From Deltaproteobacteria bacterium (GTDB lineage: Bacteria > Myxococcota_A > UBA9160 > SMWR01): a stretch of 64,000 nt of DNA. Below the pieces are notes generated by a model. The model saw nothing but the letters and a program-made list of their open reading frames with translations. It did no database searches and had not been told where the DNA came from. Location of the stretch: the NCBI GenBank assembly GCA_019310965.1, contig JAFDDG010000001.1, positions 1 to 64,000 of the forward strand. Reading direction: 5' to 3'. Below, piece by piece: positions 16,998-25,413 of this stretch. Position numbers and translations under genes: made by a program. Positions within the stretch are counted from its first letter, which is position 1. Each line of letters opens with the position of its first letter.

Positions 16998-18566
16998 CTA
17001 AGCGAATTCCTTCTGGATGACTTCATGGGCGCAGTTGTAGCCAGGCAGGAAGGTCACGCCCGGACCGGGATGGCAGGCAGATCCACACAGGTAGAGGCCC
17101 GGAAGGGGTGTGGCGTGTGCCGAGCCCTCGGAGGCGGCCCGCGCGGCGAGCATCTGCTCGGGGTGGATCAGACCGTGGGTGAAGTCGCCGTTGGTGGCCC
17201 CGTGCATCGCGGCGAAGTGGTCCGAAGAAAACACGGCGCGCTCCACGATGCGCTCGCGGAAGTCGGGCAGGTACTGGCAAATTCGATCGATCACCCGCTC
17301 CGCCATTTCGTCGCGCAGCTTGCCGCGCTCGGAGTCGGGGGCCTCGCAGGGGAAGAAGAACCCGTAGGCACTGGCGATGTGGCAGCCCTCGGGAGCCAGA
17401 CTCGAATCCATGACGCTGGGGATCTGGAACGCGACGGGCACGTGCTCGGGAAGCTCTCCGCGCAAGCACGCTTCGTAGCTCGCCTGCATCTCTTCCGGGT
17501 CCGGCACCATCGCGCCGCCGAAGCGCGCGTGAATGTCGCGGTTGAGCGACGACCACTCGCCCCCATACTCGGGAAGCCCATCGAGCTTGAACAGCAGATG
17601 CACCCAGGCGCCCCGGTGCTCGATCTTGCGGACACCCGCGACATATTCGCCCGGCAGGTGTTCTTCGCCGAGAAGACGCAGGAAGGTCGCCGGCTTGTCC
17701 AGGTTCGACAGCACGACGCGCGCCGTCAGCCGCTCTCCGTTCTTGAGCTCGACACCCACCGCCTTGGCGTTCTCTACGACGATGCACTTCACCATCTGCT
17801 TCAGCCGGACTTCGCCGCCCTTGGCCTCGATGGAGCGCGTCAGCGCCTCGGAAAGCGAACCCATGCCTCCCTTGACCCGCCGCATCAGGCCGCCCTCGCC
17901 ATCCTGCGAGAGCGTGTAGACCAGGCACATTGCGGAGCCCGGTGAATAGGGGCCCTTGTAAGTCGACTGAATGGCGGCGAACGAGAGCAGTGCGCGCAAC
18001 GTCCGGTGCTTCACTGGATCGGGGAAGAAGCGATCGATCAGGTCCATCGCCGAGCCGTTGAAGGCCAGCTCGAGCTGCTCCCGCGCCGCGGCGTTGGGAG
18101 CGGCAGACAGCAGCTCCTGCGCAGAACGCGGAGCACGCCCCGGCGTGAAGCGATCCATCACCGAGGCGGGATACTTGCAGTACTGCACCAGCCGAACGAA
18201 TCCGAGCATCGCACTCGGACCGTGGCGATAGACGATGTGCGCCAGCTGCCGCAGCCGGCCGCTGTAGAAGAGCAGCGGCGCCGCGCCCGAGTTCGGCAGG
18301 TTGGTGGCCATGATCGGCAGGTCGATGAACTCCGCTCCATTGCCCTCGAAATCGAGAGCCTCGACCACCTGCCTCGAGAGGGGGAAGAGGCAACTCGCTC
18401 CCACCTCGTTCCGGCAGCCCGCGAGAATCTCGCGAGTGCCGGTCATGCCCCCGACGTAGCCGTTCTTCTCCAGGACGAGGACCTCGAGCCCCCTGCCGGC
18501 GAGAACTGCTGCCGCAGCCAGGCCGTTGTGGCCCGCACCGATCACGATCACATCTGAGTCGGGCAT
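16998..18566 (-). CDS. FAD-dependent oxidoreductase, phytoene-desaturase/PYROXD2-like
   Basis: A 522-residue flavoprotein. The dinucleotide-binding motif VIVIGAGHNGLAAAAVLAGRG is at the very N-terminus, followed by the LEKNGYVGGMTGTRE stretch typical of carotenoid-isomerase/desaturase-like proteins. The C-terminus has LYLCGSACHPGPGVTFLPGY, the usual FAD-binding end of this group. Members oxidise or isomerise polyenes or other hydrophobic substrates, and many have no known role. The ATG at 18564-18566 follows GAGGAG; an upstream start would lie in the AT-rich promoter region. It is divergent from the nitronate monooxygenase gene and separated from it by 120 bp. Confidence 0.85.
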   Translation of the reverse strand: MPDSDVIVIGAGHNGLAAAAVLAGRGLEVLVLEKNGYVGGMTGTREILAGCRNEVGASCLFPLSRQVVEALDFEGNGAEFIDLPIMATNLPNSGAAPLLFYSGRLRQLAHIVYRHGPSAMLGFVRLVQYCKYPASVMDRFTPGRAPRSAQELLSAAPNAAAREQLELAFNGSAMDLIDRFFPDPVKHRTLRALLSFAAIQSTYKGPYSPGSAMCLVYTLSQDGEGGLMRRVKGGMGSLSEALTRSIEAKGGEVRLKQMVKCIVVENAKAVGVELKNGERLTARVVLSNLDKPATFLRLLGEEHLPGEYVAGVRKIEHRGAWVHLLFKLDGLPEYGGEWSSLNRDIHARFGGAMVPDPEEMQASYEACLRGELPEHVPVAFQIPSVMDSSLAPEGCHIASAYGFFFPCEAPDSERGKLRDEMAERVIDRICQYLPDFRERIVERAVFSSDHFAAMHGATNGDFTHGLIHPEQMLAARAASEGSAHATPLPGLYLCGSACHPGPGVTFLPGYNCAHEVIQKEFA

Positions 18567-18614
18567 GGATCTCGCTCCTCGCACTGGGAATCTGGCAGAT
18601 GGGGAGGTGAACTG

Positions 18615-18647
18615 GAAAACATTATACAATTATTCTAACATGTATCT
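18615..18647. promoter_or_regulatory. AT-rich divergent promoter / possible TetR operator
   Basis: About 33 bases of strikingly AT-rich sequence in a GC-rich neighbourhood, between the desaturase-like gene (minus) and the nitronate monooxygenase gene (plus). ATACA (18624-18628) and TGTAT (18641-18645) form an inverted repeat with a 12-base centre. The second gene downstream encodes a TetR protein, which makes an autoregulatory operator reasonable. The arms are short, so this is only suggestive. Confidence 0.35.
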
Positions 18648-18686
18648 AGCCCGCGCGGCCGTGCGGGCCGGAAGCGAGAGGAGAGC

Positions 18687-19835
18687 ATGCGAAGCGAACT
18701 CTGCGAACGCCTGGGGATCGAGGTCCCGATCTTCGCCTTCACCCACTGCCGCGACGTGGTGGTCGCGGTCTCGGAAGCCGGGGGACTCGGAGTCCTGGGC
18801 GCCGTGGGCTTCACGGCGGAGCAGCTGGGCCGGGAGCTCGACTGGATCGACGCTCACATCGGCGGAAAGCCCTATGCGGTCGACATCGTGATCCCGCAGA
18901 GATACGAGGGCATGGACGAGACGGATCCAGACAAGCTGCGGAAACGGCTCGAATCCATGATTCCAGCAGAACACCGAAAATTCGCGGAGGAGCTGCTGTC
19001 CTCGCACGGGGTGCCTCCCATGCCGGATGAGGGCGGACCCAAAGGGGGGCTCCAAGGTTGGACCATGGCTACCGCGCGCCCGCTTCTGGACGAAGCGCTG
19101 AAGCGAGACGGCTGCCGCATGATCGCGAACGCGCTGGGCACGCCTCCGCAGGATGTCATCGAGGAGATTCACGCGGGCGGCCGACTCGTCGCCGCGCTCT
19201 GCGGCCGCGTGAAGCAGGCGGTGAGGCACAAGGAGGCGGGGGTCGACCTGATCATTGCGCAGGGTGCGGAGGGAGGGGGGCACACCGGCGAGGTCGGAAG
19301 CCTCGTACTCTGGCCGCAGGTAATCGACGCGGTGGCGCCGACGCCCGTGCTGGCAGCGGGCGGCATCGGAAACGGTCGCCAGGTTGCCGCGGCGTTGGCC
19401 ATGGGCGCTGCCGGTGCATGGACGGGCTCACTCTGGCTCACCGTCGAAGAAGCGGCAGCGCAGCCGGCAGAGAAGCAGGCCTACTTCGATGCGAGCAGCG
19501 AGGACACGCTGCGATCGCGCTCCTGGACGGGAAAGCCGTGCCGCATGCTTCGCAACGACTGGACCGAGGCATGGGAACGTGAGGACACGCCCGACCCGCT
19601 GGGCATGCCGCTCCAGGGCATGGTGACTTTCGATGCTGTACGTCGCACCCACAGCTACGCCGGCGTCGAGCGCACCCAGGACGTGGCCTTCAACCCGGTG
19701 GGGCAGACGGTGGGGATGATGAAGGGCGTGCAGTCGTCCCGTGACCTGATCCGCGACCTCCTCACCGAGCTCGTGGACGCCGCAGAGCGACTGAGTGATG
19801 TCCTCTCCGAGGAGGAGGCAGACACTCGTGCCTAG
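18687..19835 (+). CDS. Nitronate monooxygenase / NAD(P)H-dependent flavin oxidoreductase (YrpB type)
   Basis: A 382-residue FMN TIM barrel of the 2-nitropropane-dioxygenase family. Landmarks are the GLGVLGAVG loop, the AQGAEGGGHTGEVGSLVL FMN-phosphate region and the VLAAGGIGNGRQVAAALAMG strand. Family members oxidise alkyl nitronates or act as flavin-dependent oxidoreductases; many neighbours of acyl-CoA genes have no proven substrate. The ATG follows GAGAGGAG closely. Its last eight bases overlap the start of the TetR gene, so the regulator is made from the same transcript. The family is clear; the specific reaction is not. Confidence 0.85.
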   Translation: MRSELCERLGIEVPIFAFTHCRDVVVAVSEAGGLGVLGAVGFTAEQLGRELDWIDAHIGGKPYAVDIVIPQRYEGMDETDPDKLRKRLESMIPAEHRKFAEELLSSHGVPPMPDEGGPKGGLQGWTMATARPLLDEALKRDGCRMIANALGTPPQDVIEEIHAGGRLVAALCGRVKQAVRHKEAGVDLIIAQGAEGGGHTGEVGSLVLWPQVIDAVAPTPVLAAGGIGNGRQVAAALAMGAAGAWTGSLWLTVEEAAAQPAEKQAYFDASSEDTLRSRSWTGKPCRMLRNDWTEAWEREDTPDPLGMPLQGMVTFDAVRRTHSYAGVERTQDVAFNPVGQTVGMMKGVQSSRDLIRDLLTELVDAAERLSDVLSEEEADTRA

Positions 19836-20466
19836 CACGATTGCCGGCTCCGCTCCGACCCGCCGTCGCCGCAGCCCGCGCACCCAGGAGGAGCGCAGCG
19901 CCGCAACTCGGGCGAAGCTGGTCACGGCTGCCACGGAGTGTGTGGCAGAGCTCGGGCTCCGTGCCGCCACCATGGGTGCCATCGCGGAGCGAGCGGGCGT
20001 GAGCTGGGGGGCGATTCAGCACCAGTTCGGCGAGAAGGACGCACTGCTCGACGCCGTGCTCGAGGACGCCGTCCGTAGCTTCCAAGCGAGTCTCTCCGAG
20101 ATACGGGCAGCTGAGCCCGATCCGACCCTGCGGGTGCAGGCATTCTTGGGGCGCTGTCGGGATCTCCTGAACGGACCCACGTACAAGGCCTTCATCGAGA
20201 TCCAGATGGGTCGCAGCCGAGACGCCAGCAGAGAAACCGATGCGTGGTCGCAGTACCTTGGCGATGCACTCGGCGACATCTGGCGCGAGCTCTTCGGCGA
20301 TCTCGGGCTCTCGAGGCGGCGGCTCGAAGGCGCGCAGCGATTCGCCTTCGCCGTATTGAACGGCATCGCTGCGGAGGCAATGCTCTTCCCCGGCGTCGAT
20401 TTCGCCGGCCGACATCTCGAGATCCTCGGGGAGACGCTGCGACGCCTCCTCGACCTCGAGAGTTGA
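19828..20466 (+). CDS. TetR/AcrR family transcriptional regulator
   Basis: A 212-residue TetR protein. The N-terminal helix-turn-helix is clear: TRAKLVTAATECVAELG, then AATMGAIAERAGVSWGAIQHQFGEKDALL. It is followed by a variable all-helical ligand domain. The GTG at 19828-19830 is preferred over the GTG/ATG pair about 30 bases upstream because GAGGAGGAGG sits nine bases before it. It overlaps the end of the nitronate monooxygenase gene and probably controls that gene and its divergent neighbour through the AT-rich site near 18630. The ligand is unknown. Confidence 0.85.
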   Translation: MPSTIAGSAPTRRRRSPRTQEERSAATRAKLVTAATECVAELGLRAATMGAIAERAGVSWGAIQHQFGEKDALLDAVLEDAVRSFQASLSEIRAAEPDPTLRVQAFLGRCRDLLNGPTYKAFIEIQMGRSRDASRETDAWSQYLGDALGDIWRELFGDLGLSRRRLEGAQRFAFAVLNGIAAEAMLFPGVDFAGRHLEILGETLRRLLDLES

Positions 20467-20512
20467 ACCCACACATCGGGCATCCGCGCCGTGTGCGCGA
20501 AGGGCGAGAACC

Positions 20513-22231
20513 ATGGACTCGAATGACGGCCTTCCCGACTGTGAACCGCGAAGGAGCGAACGGCTGGCCGAGGCCGTCTGCCGGCAACCCCCCAGCGCGG
20601 TGGGAGCGAGCGCGGCAAGACGCCACCTCTGCGCAGCCTTGATTCTCTGTTTCCTCCCGGGCTTCGCCGCGCCTGCCGCAGCGGAGCGACCAAACGTCAT
20701 CATCATGGTTGCCGATGACCTGGGCTGGGCCGACGTGGGTTTCCACGGTGGCGAGATCGACACGCCCTCTCTCGACCGTCTGGCGCGGGAGGGCATGGAG
20801 CTCTCCCGCTTCTACGCCACGCCCATCTGCTCACCCACCCGGGCGGCCCTGATGACGGGGCGCGACCCGCTTCGGCTGGGCGTGGCGTACGCGACCATCA
20901 TGGCCTGGGACAACACCGGCATCCATCCTGATGAGCACTTCATGCCCCAGACCTTCCAAGCCGCCGGCTACCAGACGGCAATGGTGGGCAAGTGGCACCT
21001 GGGCCATGCGCAGCAGACCTACCATCCGAACGAGCGCGGCTTCGAACACTTCTACGGCCACCTCCACACCGAGGTCGGCTACTACCCGCCCTTCTCGAAC
21101 CAGGGCGGGCGAGACTTCCAGCGCAACGGCGTAGCCATCGATGACGATGGCTACGAGACCTACCTGCTCGCCGAAGAAGCCAGCCGCTACATCCGGGAGC
21201 GCGATCGGGAGAAGCCATTCTTCCTCTACATGCCTTTCATCGCGCCCCACACCCCTTTCGATGCTCCCGAAGATCTCAAGCAGAAGTACGCCGATCTCGA
21301 AGACGATCGGAAGCCCAGCCGCAGCAAGAACTCCGACTCCACGCGTCGGCTCAGCAGTCTGATGTTGCAACCCAGTGCGCGCCCCATCTATGCAGCCGTG
21401 GTCGAGGGGATGGACCGGGCCATCGGACAGGTGCTCGACACCCTGGATGAGCAGGGCATCGCTGAAGAGACCCTCGTCCTCTTCTTCAGCGACAACGGCG
21501 GGGCGGTCTACGCCGGAGGCGGCGCCTACAACGCACCGCTGCGAGGAGGCAAAGGGGACACGTTCGAGGGTGGCATTCGGGTCGTGGCGGCGATTCGCGG
21601 TCCGGGTGTCGACGCGGCGGGCGAGAAGATGGACCAGATCATGACCGTGATGGACGTGTTCCCGAGCCTCGCCGACGCAGTCGATATCGAGCCGGGCAAC
21701 CGTCGCAAGCTGGACGGCAGCAGCCTGTGGCCCGCCATCCACGAGCGAAAGAAGATGCCCCGCCAGGACTACGTCTATTTCGTCTCGGAGACACCCATCT
21801 ATGGATCCTTCAGCCTCACGGTCTTCGATCAGGAGTGGAAGCTCGTGCAGCAGATCGAGCAGGATCTGATCGGAGCCGAGGTCACGAACTACCTGTTCCG
21901 TATTGCCGACGATCCGAACGAGCACAACAACCTCGCGGCGACACACCCCGAGATCGTGGCGGACCTGGCCGAGAGGATTCTCGAACGCCGCGCGCTGTAT
22001 CCCATCAACGGAACGCGATCACAACTCGTCCCGCCGCCCGGTTGGCGTGCACCCAAGGAATGGGCCGCCTACCCCCGGCCGCTCGAGGCGCTGCAGGACC
22101 AGCCAGCACCCGGCATGCCGCCCAAGGGCAAGGAGGTTCCGCTGGATTGGATGCACGGAGAACGCGGGCGCTTGATCTACGACTGCAAGCCCCGCTGGTG
22201 GCTGATGGGTGCGTGCACGACCGGCGACTGA
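20513..22231 (+). CDS. Sulfatase (type I, arylsulfatase-like), exported
   Basis: A 572-residue sulfatase. An N-terminal hydrophobic segment (about residues 38-57, ending AAPAAA) indicates export. The mature enzyme starts RPNVIIMVADDLGWADVG, carrying the Asp pair that binds calcium. The formylglycine motif is Cys106-Ser-Pro-Thr-Arg in PICSPTRAALMTGR, so the enzyme needs a formylglycine-generating enzyme, which is not in this window. MVGKWHLGH and FFSDNGGAV complete the active site. It would remove sulfate esters in the periplasm or outside the cell. No carbohydrate-binding or other sulfatase genes surround it, so the substrate is open. The P450 gene follows 43 bases later. Confidence 0.9.
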   Translation: MDSNDGLPDCEPRRSERLAEAVCRQPPSAVGASAARRHLCAALILCFLPGFAAPAAAERPNVIIMVADDLGWADVGFHGGEIDTPSLDRLAREGMELSRFYATPICSPTRAALMTGRDPLRLGVAYATIMAWDNTGIHPDEHFMPQTFQAAGYQTAMVGKWHLGHAQQTYHPNERGFEHFYGHLHTEVGYYPPFSNQGGRDFQRNGVAIDDDGYETYLLAEEASRYIRERDREKPFFLYMPFIAPHTPFDAPEDLKQKYADLEDDRKPSRSKNSDSTRRLSSLMLQPSARPIYAAVVEGMDRAIGQVLDTLDEQGIAEETLVLFFSDNGGAVYAGGGAYNAPLRGGKGDTFEGGIRVVAAIRGPGVDAAGEKMDQIMTVMDVFPSLADAVDIEPGNRRKLDGSSLWPAIHERKKMPRQDYVYFVSETPIYGSFSLTVFDQEWKLVQQIEQDLIGAEVTNYLFRIADDPNEHNNLAATHPEIVADLAERILERRALYPINGTRSQLVPPPGWRAPKEWAAYPRPLEALQDQPAPGMPPKGKEVPLDWMHGERGRLIYDCKPRWWLMGACTTGD

Positions 22232-22274
22232 ATCAACGACCTGTGCCGCCCTCACGGGCGAGAAGGAGAACGAT

Positions 22275-23522
22275 ATGAATGTCGATGTCAGCTTCCTGGA
22301 CTCCAAGAATTGGATCGAATCGGATATGCGAGAACGGTCGCAGTGGCTGCGCGAGCACGATCCCGTTCATTGGTCGGAGAAGGACGATCTCTGGATCATC
22401 TCGCGCTACGAGGACGTCGCCAGCATCTCCAAGAATCAAGATCTCTTCACTTCCGCCCATGGAGTTCGAGCCGGCAATGGCGCCAAGCTCGGACTGATCG
22501 ACGAAGGAGAGCCGCGCCACGGCGTACTCCGGGGACTGATCAACCGCGGCTTCTCGCCGCGAATGGTGGGAAAGCTCGAAAAGGACTTTCGAGAGATCAC
22601 GACCCATGCGATCGACACGATCGCCAAGGACGGCGAGTGCGACTTCGTCAGCAGCATCGCGGTACCGCTTCCGCTGCGCCTGATCGCGGCCCTGATGGGC
22701 ATCCCCCAGGCCGATTACGAACAGCTCCGCGAGTGGTCGGACGACATGATTGGCGCCGAAGGGCACATGGACGACATGGAGATCGTCGCCAAGGGGGGAG
22801 CCGCGTACGTGGCGTACGGCCGGTACGTCACCACGATCATCGAGGATCGGCGCAAGAATCCCCAGGACGATCTGATCAGCATCCTGGCCGGCGCGAAGGA
22901 TGAGGGCCTTCTCAAGACCTTCGACGAGACGGAGAGTCTCGGGGAAGTGACGCCTGCCGACCACCTGTCGGAAGGCAACCTGGATCTCCACAACGACGAG
23001 CTGATCAAGCTGCTGGTCACCTTGATGATCGCCGGAAACGAGACCACGAGAAACGGGATCTCCGGCGGCATGCAGCTGTTGATCGAAAACCCGGAGTCGC
23101 GCCAGCAGCTGATCGACGATCCCTCGCTCATCGGAGGCGCCGTGGAGGAGATGGTGCGGCTCAGCTCGCCAGTCCAGTCCTTCAGCCGAACCGTGGTCGA
23201 GGACACCGAGCTTCGGGGCCAGAAGCTCGAGGCCGGGCAGCGGGTGTTCATGCTCTACCCCTCGGCAAACCGCGACGAGAACGAGTTCGAAGATGCCGAG
23301 GTCTTCAAGGTGGAGCGCAACCCTCATCACATGGGCTTCGGCCTCGGCAGCCACTTCTGCATGGGCGCCAACCTGGCGCGGATGGAGATGCGCGTGACCT
23401 TCGAGGAGGTCCTGCGCCGACTGCCGGATATGGAGTACTCCGCCGGCGGGCCGGTGATCACTCCATCGTCGCTGGTGCGCACCGTCTCCGAAATGAGGGT
23501 GAAGTACACGCCCGAGGCGTAG
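22275..23522 (+). CDS. Cytochrome P450 (first of two)
   Basis: A 415-residue soluble bacterial P450. The heme-binding loop is FGLGSHFCMGANLAR with Cys362 as thiolate ligand. The I-helix oxygen-binding motif is AGNETT (residues 253-258), and the K-helix ExxR is Glu292/Arg295. All key residues are present. The layout resembles bacterial CYPs acting on sterol, terpenoid or fatty substrates, but the subfamily cannot be fixed by eye. The ATG at 22275 has an excellent AAGGAGAA site; longer readings would overlap the end of the sulfatase gene region. No dedicated ferredoxin or reductase lies next to it. Confidence 0.9.
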   Translation: MNVDVSFLDSKNWIESDMRERSQWLREHDPVHWSEKDDLWIISRYEDVASISKNQDLFTSAHGVRAGNGAKLGLIDEGEPRHGVLRGLINRGFSPRMVGKLEKDFREITTHAIDTIAKDGECDFVSSIAVPLPLRLIAALMGIPQADYEQLREWSDDMIGAEGHMDDMEIVAKGGAAYVAYGRYVTTIIEDRRKNPQDDLISILAGAKDEGLLKTFDETESLGEVTPADHLSEGNLDLHNDELIKLLVTLMIAGNETTRNGISGGMQLLIENPESRQQLIDDPSLIGGAVEEMVRLSSPVQSFSRTVVEDTELRGQKLEAGQRVFMLYPSANRDENEFEDAEVFKVERNPHHMGFGLGSHFCMGANLARMEMRVTFEEVLRRLPDMEYSAGGPVITPSSLVRTVSEMRVKYTPEA

Positions 23523-23532
23523 CGGCGCGGCC

Positions 23533-23549
23533 CGAAATCCCGGATTTCG
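23533..23549 (+). terminator. Short palindrome just after the P450 gene
   Basis: CGAAATCC (23533-23540) and GGATTTCG (23542-23549) are perfect 8-bp arms around one base, ten bases past the P450 stop codon. As RNA it would form a small hairpin (loop CCCGG). No run of T follows, so intrinsic termination is uncertain and a protein-binding site is equally possible. Confidence 0.25.
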
Positions 23550-23675
23550 AACACGGGCGCGGCAGTGCGACTGCGAACTCCTGGCAGCACCTGCGGTCGC
23601 TCCGGCATTGCGAATGGAATGCAGGGCACCGACGCATACCGAGGGCTGCACGATTGCCATCCCCCGGGGGAAAAC

Positions 23676-23728
23676 GTATCACTTTTTTGTATCACGTCCC
23701 TTGAATATGTATCACAACGTATTACATT
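23676..23728 (+). promoter_or_regulatory. Promoter with repeated GTATCAC operator sites
   Basis: GTATCAC occurs at 23676-23682, 23689-23695 and 23709-23715, with a variant GTATTAC at 23719-23725, all in the same orientation. A plausible promoter, TTGAAT (23701-23706) and TACATT (23723-23728) 16 bases apart, is interleaved with the last two sites. A further copy precedes the ribbon-helix-helix gene at 24026. Short direct repeats are typical ribbon-helix-helix operators, so that protein is the likely repressor of both genes. The sites are visible in the sequence; their function is inferred. Confidence 0.5.
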
Positions 23729-23780
23729 GTTGCGGTGCCGGGGCAATGGAGCCCGGGCAGCAGAAACGAGGGGCCTGAAG

Positions 23781-23978
23781 ATGAGCGAGCGCAACAACGA
23801 CGAACGCATCGAGACGATGGTCGACGAGCTGGTGGGAATCGGCGAAGCCTGGCTGCGAACGGCTGGAAAGGTCACTGGAACGGCGATCGAGGCGACCGGC
23901 GAGGGCCTCCGCTCCACGGTCGACGCGATCGAGCGCCTCGGCACCGCGGTGAAGGAAGCCGTCGCCGAGCGCGACTGA
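23781..23978 (+). CDS. Small helical protein of unknown function (65 aa)
   Basis: A 65-residue acidic, alanine-, glutamate- and glycine-rich protein without cysteine or proline. It starts MSERNNDERIETMVDELVG and continues with a regular hydrophobic pattern (IGEAWLRTAGKVTGTAIEA, TVDAIERLGTAVKEAVAE) that suggests one or two amphipathic helices. The pattern recalls short phasin-like or granule/membrane-surface proteins, but I recognise no family. The ATG at 23781 follows GAGGGG and comes after the GTATCAC promoter region, which supports it as a genuine small gene. The next gene encodes a ribbon-helix-helix regulator with the same upstream motif, suggesting a two-gene module. Confidence 0.55.
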   Translation: MSERNNDERIETMVDELVGIGEAWLRTAGKVTGTAIEATGEGLRSTVDAIERLGTAVKEAVAERD

Positions 23979-24025
23979 CGGCTCGAACCCCGGGGCGCCT
24001 GCGCGAGCCGCGCCCCGGGACGGGT

Positions 24026-24032
24026 GTATCAC
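24026..24032 (+). promoter_or_regulatory. Single GTATCAC site before the ribbon-helix-helix gene
   Basis: The same heptamer as in the cluster at 23676-23725, in the same orientation, 21 bases before the ATG at 24054. It is consistent with autoregulation by the encoded ribbon-helix-helix protein. A single heptamer could be chance; its position upstream of the partner gene is what makes it notable. Confidence 0.35.
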
Positions 24033-24053
24033 TCCGTGCTACAAATCTCCGGG

Positions 24054-24539
24054 ATGGTCGACGACGGGGAAACACGCGAGGCGGACGGCGGGCGCCGCTC
24101 GGAACGCAAGGAGCGGGTGCTCCACACCCGCGTTCCCGAGGTTCTCGTCGAGGATCTGAAGCAGCTGGCCGAGGGCATGAAGGTGCCCGTCTCGAACCTG
24201 GTGCGCACGGCACTCGAGGAGGTCGTCGACGCGTTCTCGGCCGTGAGCCGCAAGACGGAGGGCGAGCTGCGCGGACTGGCGGCGCGGCTCGTCGCTGCGG
24301 GGCACGACGAAGACGCCGAGCCGAGCGCGCCGGCCGGCCGCTCTTCCGCGGCACGGCCGCCGCTCGAAGGCATCGTCGGCTTCCAGCACATGACGCTGGC
24401 GCGCGAGGCGGTCTGCGCCCTCTCCGGACGATCGCTCGCGCCCGGCGAGGACGCCTACTTCGGCGTACGCGACGGCGAGGGACCGCTCGTCATCGTGGCC
24501 CCCGAGTGCGTGCCGCGGGGAGCCGGCGAGGCTCCGTAG
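24054..24539 (+). CDS. Ribbon-helix-helix regulator with degenerate Cys-containing C-terminal domain
   Basis: A 161-residue protein. Residues about 15-65 (RKERVLHTRVPEVLVEDL, then KVPVSNLVRTALEEVVDAF) match the strand-helix-helix pattern of CopG/Arc-type DNA-binding proteins. After a linker, the C-terminal part reads REAVCALSGRSLAPGEDAYFG and ends LVIVAPEC. This resembles a zinc-ribbon-like module in which only two of four cysteines remain. No toxin partner is adjacent, so a toxin-antitoxin role is unlikely. The nearby GTATCAC repeats are good candidate operators. The ATG at 24054 lacks a strong ribosome site; a GTG 30 bases upstream is an alternative start. Confidence 0.65.
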   Translation: MVDDGETREADGGRRSERKERVLHTRVPEVLVEDLKQLAEGMKVPVSNLVRTALEEVVDAFSAVSRKTEGELRGLAARLVAAGHDEDAEPSAPAGRSSAARPPLEGIVGFQHMTLAREAVCALSGRSLAPGEDAYFGVRDGEGPLVIVAPECVPRGAGEAP

Positions 24540-24560
24540 CCGAGCTCCCGACGGGCCCGG

Positions 24561-24974
24561 CTATCCCTGGTCGGGGTCCAGATCGATGCGCACGCTGAGG
24601 GGCTCGGTGCCGATTGTCCGCACGACGGCGCCGTTCAGCCGCAGGCCGAGCTCGTGGGTGCGCTTCACGGCATCGTCCTCGTCCAGCAGCACGGCGCTGC
24701 CGGCCAGCCAACGGCGGCCCAGCTTCACCCGCACTCGAGGGTTCGCGACGATGTTTCGGACATAGGCGGCGCGACGGCCGTGCTCGGCCACGAGCCAGAA
24801 GCTGCCGTTGCGCAGCCTGCCGCCGACCGGCACGCGGCGCGGCTCGCCGCTCGTGCGCCCGACGGTTTCGAGCAGAACCATGCCAGCCGGCAACGGGCCG
24901 ATCGCCGCCAACGCCTTGACCAGCGGATTCACGCTGTAGCGGGCGATCAGAGTGCCCAGGCGGCGCTTGTCCAT
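24561..24974 (-). CDS. Deazaflavin (F420)-dependent nitroreductase family protein
   Basis: A 137-residue complete Ddn/DUF385-type protein. VLLETVGRTSGEPRRVPVGG is the cofactor-phosphate segment, SFWLVAEHGRRAAYVRNI follows, and ANPRVRVKLGRRW is the conserved strand-turn. Family members bind F420 and reduce quinones or nitro compounds, and some are hydrolase-like or of unknown role. It is convergent with the ribbon-helix-helix gene (21 bases between stops). It is the second of three such proteins in the window. The substrate is unknown. Confidence 0.85.
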   Translation of the reverse strand: MDKRRLGTLIARYSVNPLVKALAAIGPLPAGMVLLETVGRTSGEPRRVPVGGRLRNGSFWLVAEHGRRAAYVRNIVANPRVRVKLGRRWLAGSAVLLDEDDAVKRTHELGLRLNGAVVRTIGTEPLSVRIDLDPDQG

Positions 24975-25413
24975 CGCAGCCTCCCACCCCCGCAGCGCGA
25001 CCCGTCTGCGGGGCGACCCCAGCAGGGTATCTCAACGCTCCGCCAACTTTCCAGCAGCCCGTGTAGGCCCGGAAGGGTGTCGATGCCAGGCTCAGGAGAT
25101 TTCGTGCCCCGCTGGAGCCTTCGTCTTCTCGATGCGGGCTCCGAGGCGGGAAGCGCAACCTCGCCGATGGGGACTATCCTGCACCTGGCCATCTCGTCGC
25201 GGGACTCGCCGCACGCGTGCCGCGGCGCCTCGCGAGGAAACGCGCACGGGAAGCAGGAGCCGCAGGTCCACCTGAGGTGGAGGCCCGCGGGCGCGAGAAA
25301 TGGGTCGACGACCGACGCGCCCTGCGGCGCGGCGGGAGAGGGATGCGCACGCCCGGTCGAAGGAGCCGCAGCGGCGATCGGACAAGGCGGGCGGCGACCG
25401 TGGTGGAGAGGCA
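24975..25413. other. Intergenic region, 439 bp, no gene recognised
   Basis: GC-rich sequence between the divergent Ddn-like and DadA-like genes. Open frames cross it on both strands, but none looks like a protein family or has a convincing start. I see no tRNA fold. A segment near 25065-25085 (GGCCCGGAAGGGTG) superficially recalls the SRP RNA loop but lacks the conserved continuation. It presumably carries the two promoters. Confidence 0.4.

Noticed and set aside
15867-17945. Nearly 700-codon open frame on the plus strand across two minus-strand genes
   Set aside because: It crosses the kinase-like and desaturase-like genes and the gap between them; no family sequence, only antisense shadow.
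23781-24539. Toxin-antitoxin module
   Set aside because: A ribbon-helix-helix antitoxin is conceivable, but the neighbour resembles no toxin fold and precedes the regulator as an Ala/Glu-rich helix.
25050-25110. SRP RNA-like loop (GGCCCGGAAGGGTG)
   Set aside because: The conserved GGAAGNAGC continuation and the matching long stem are missing.
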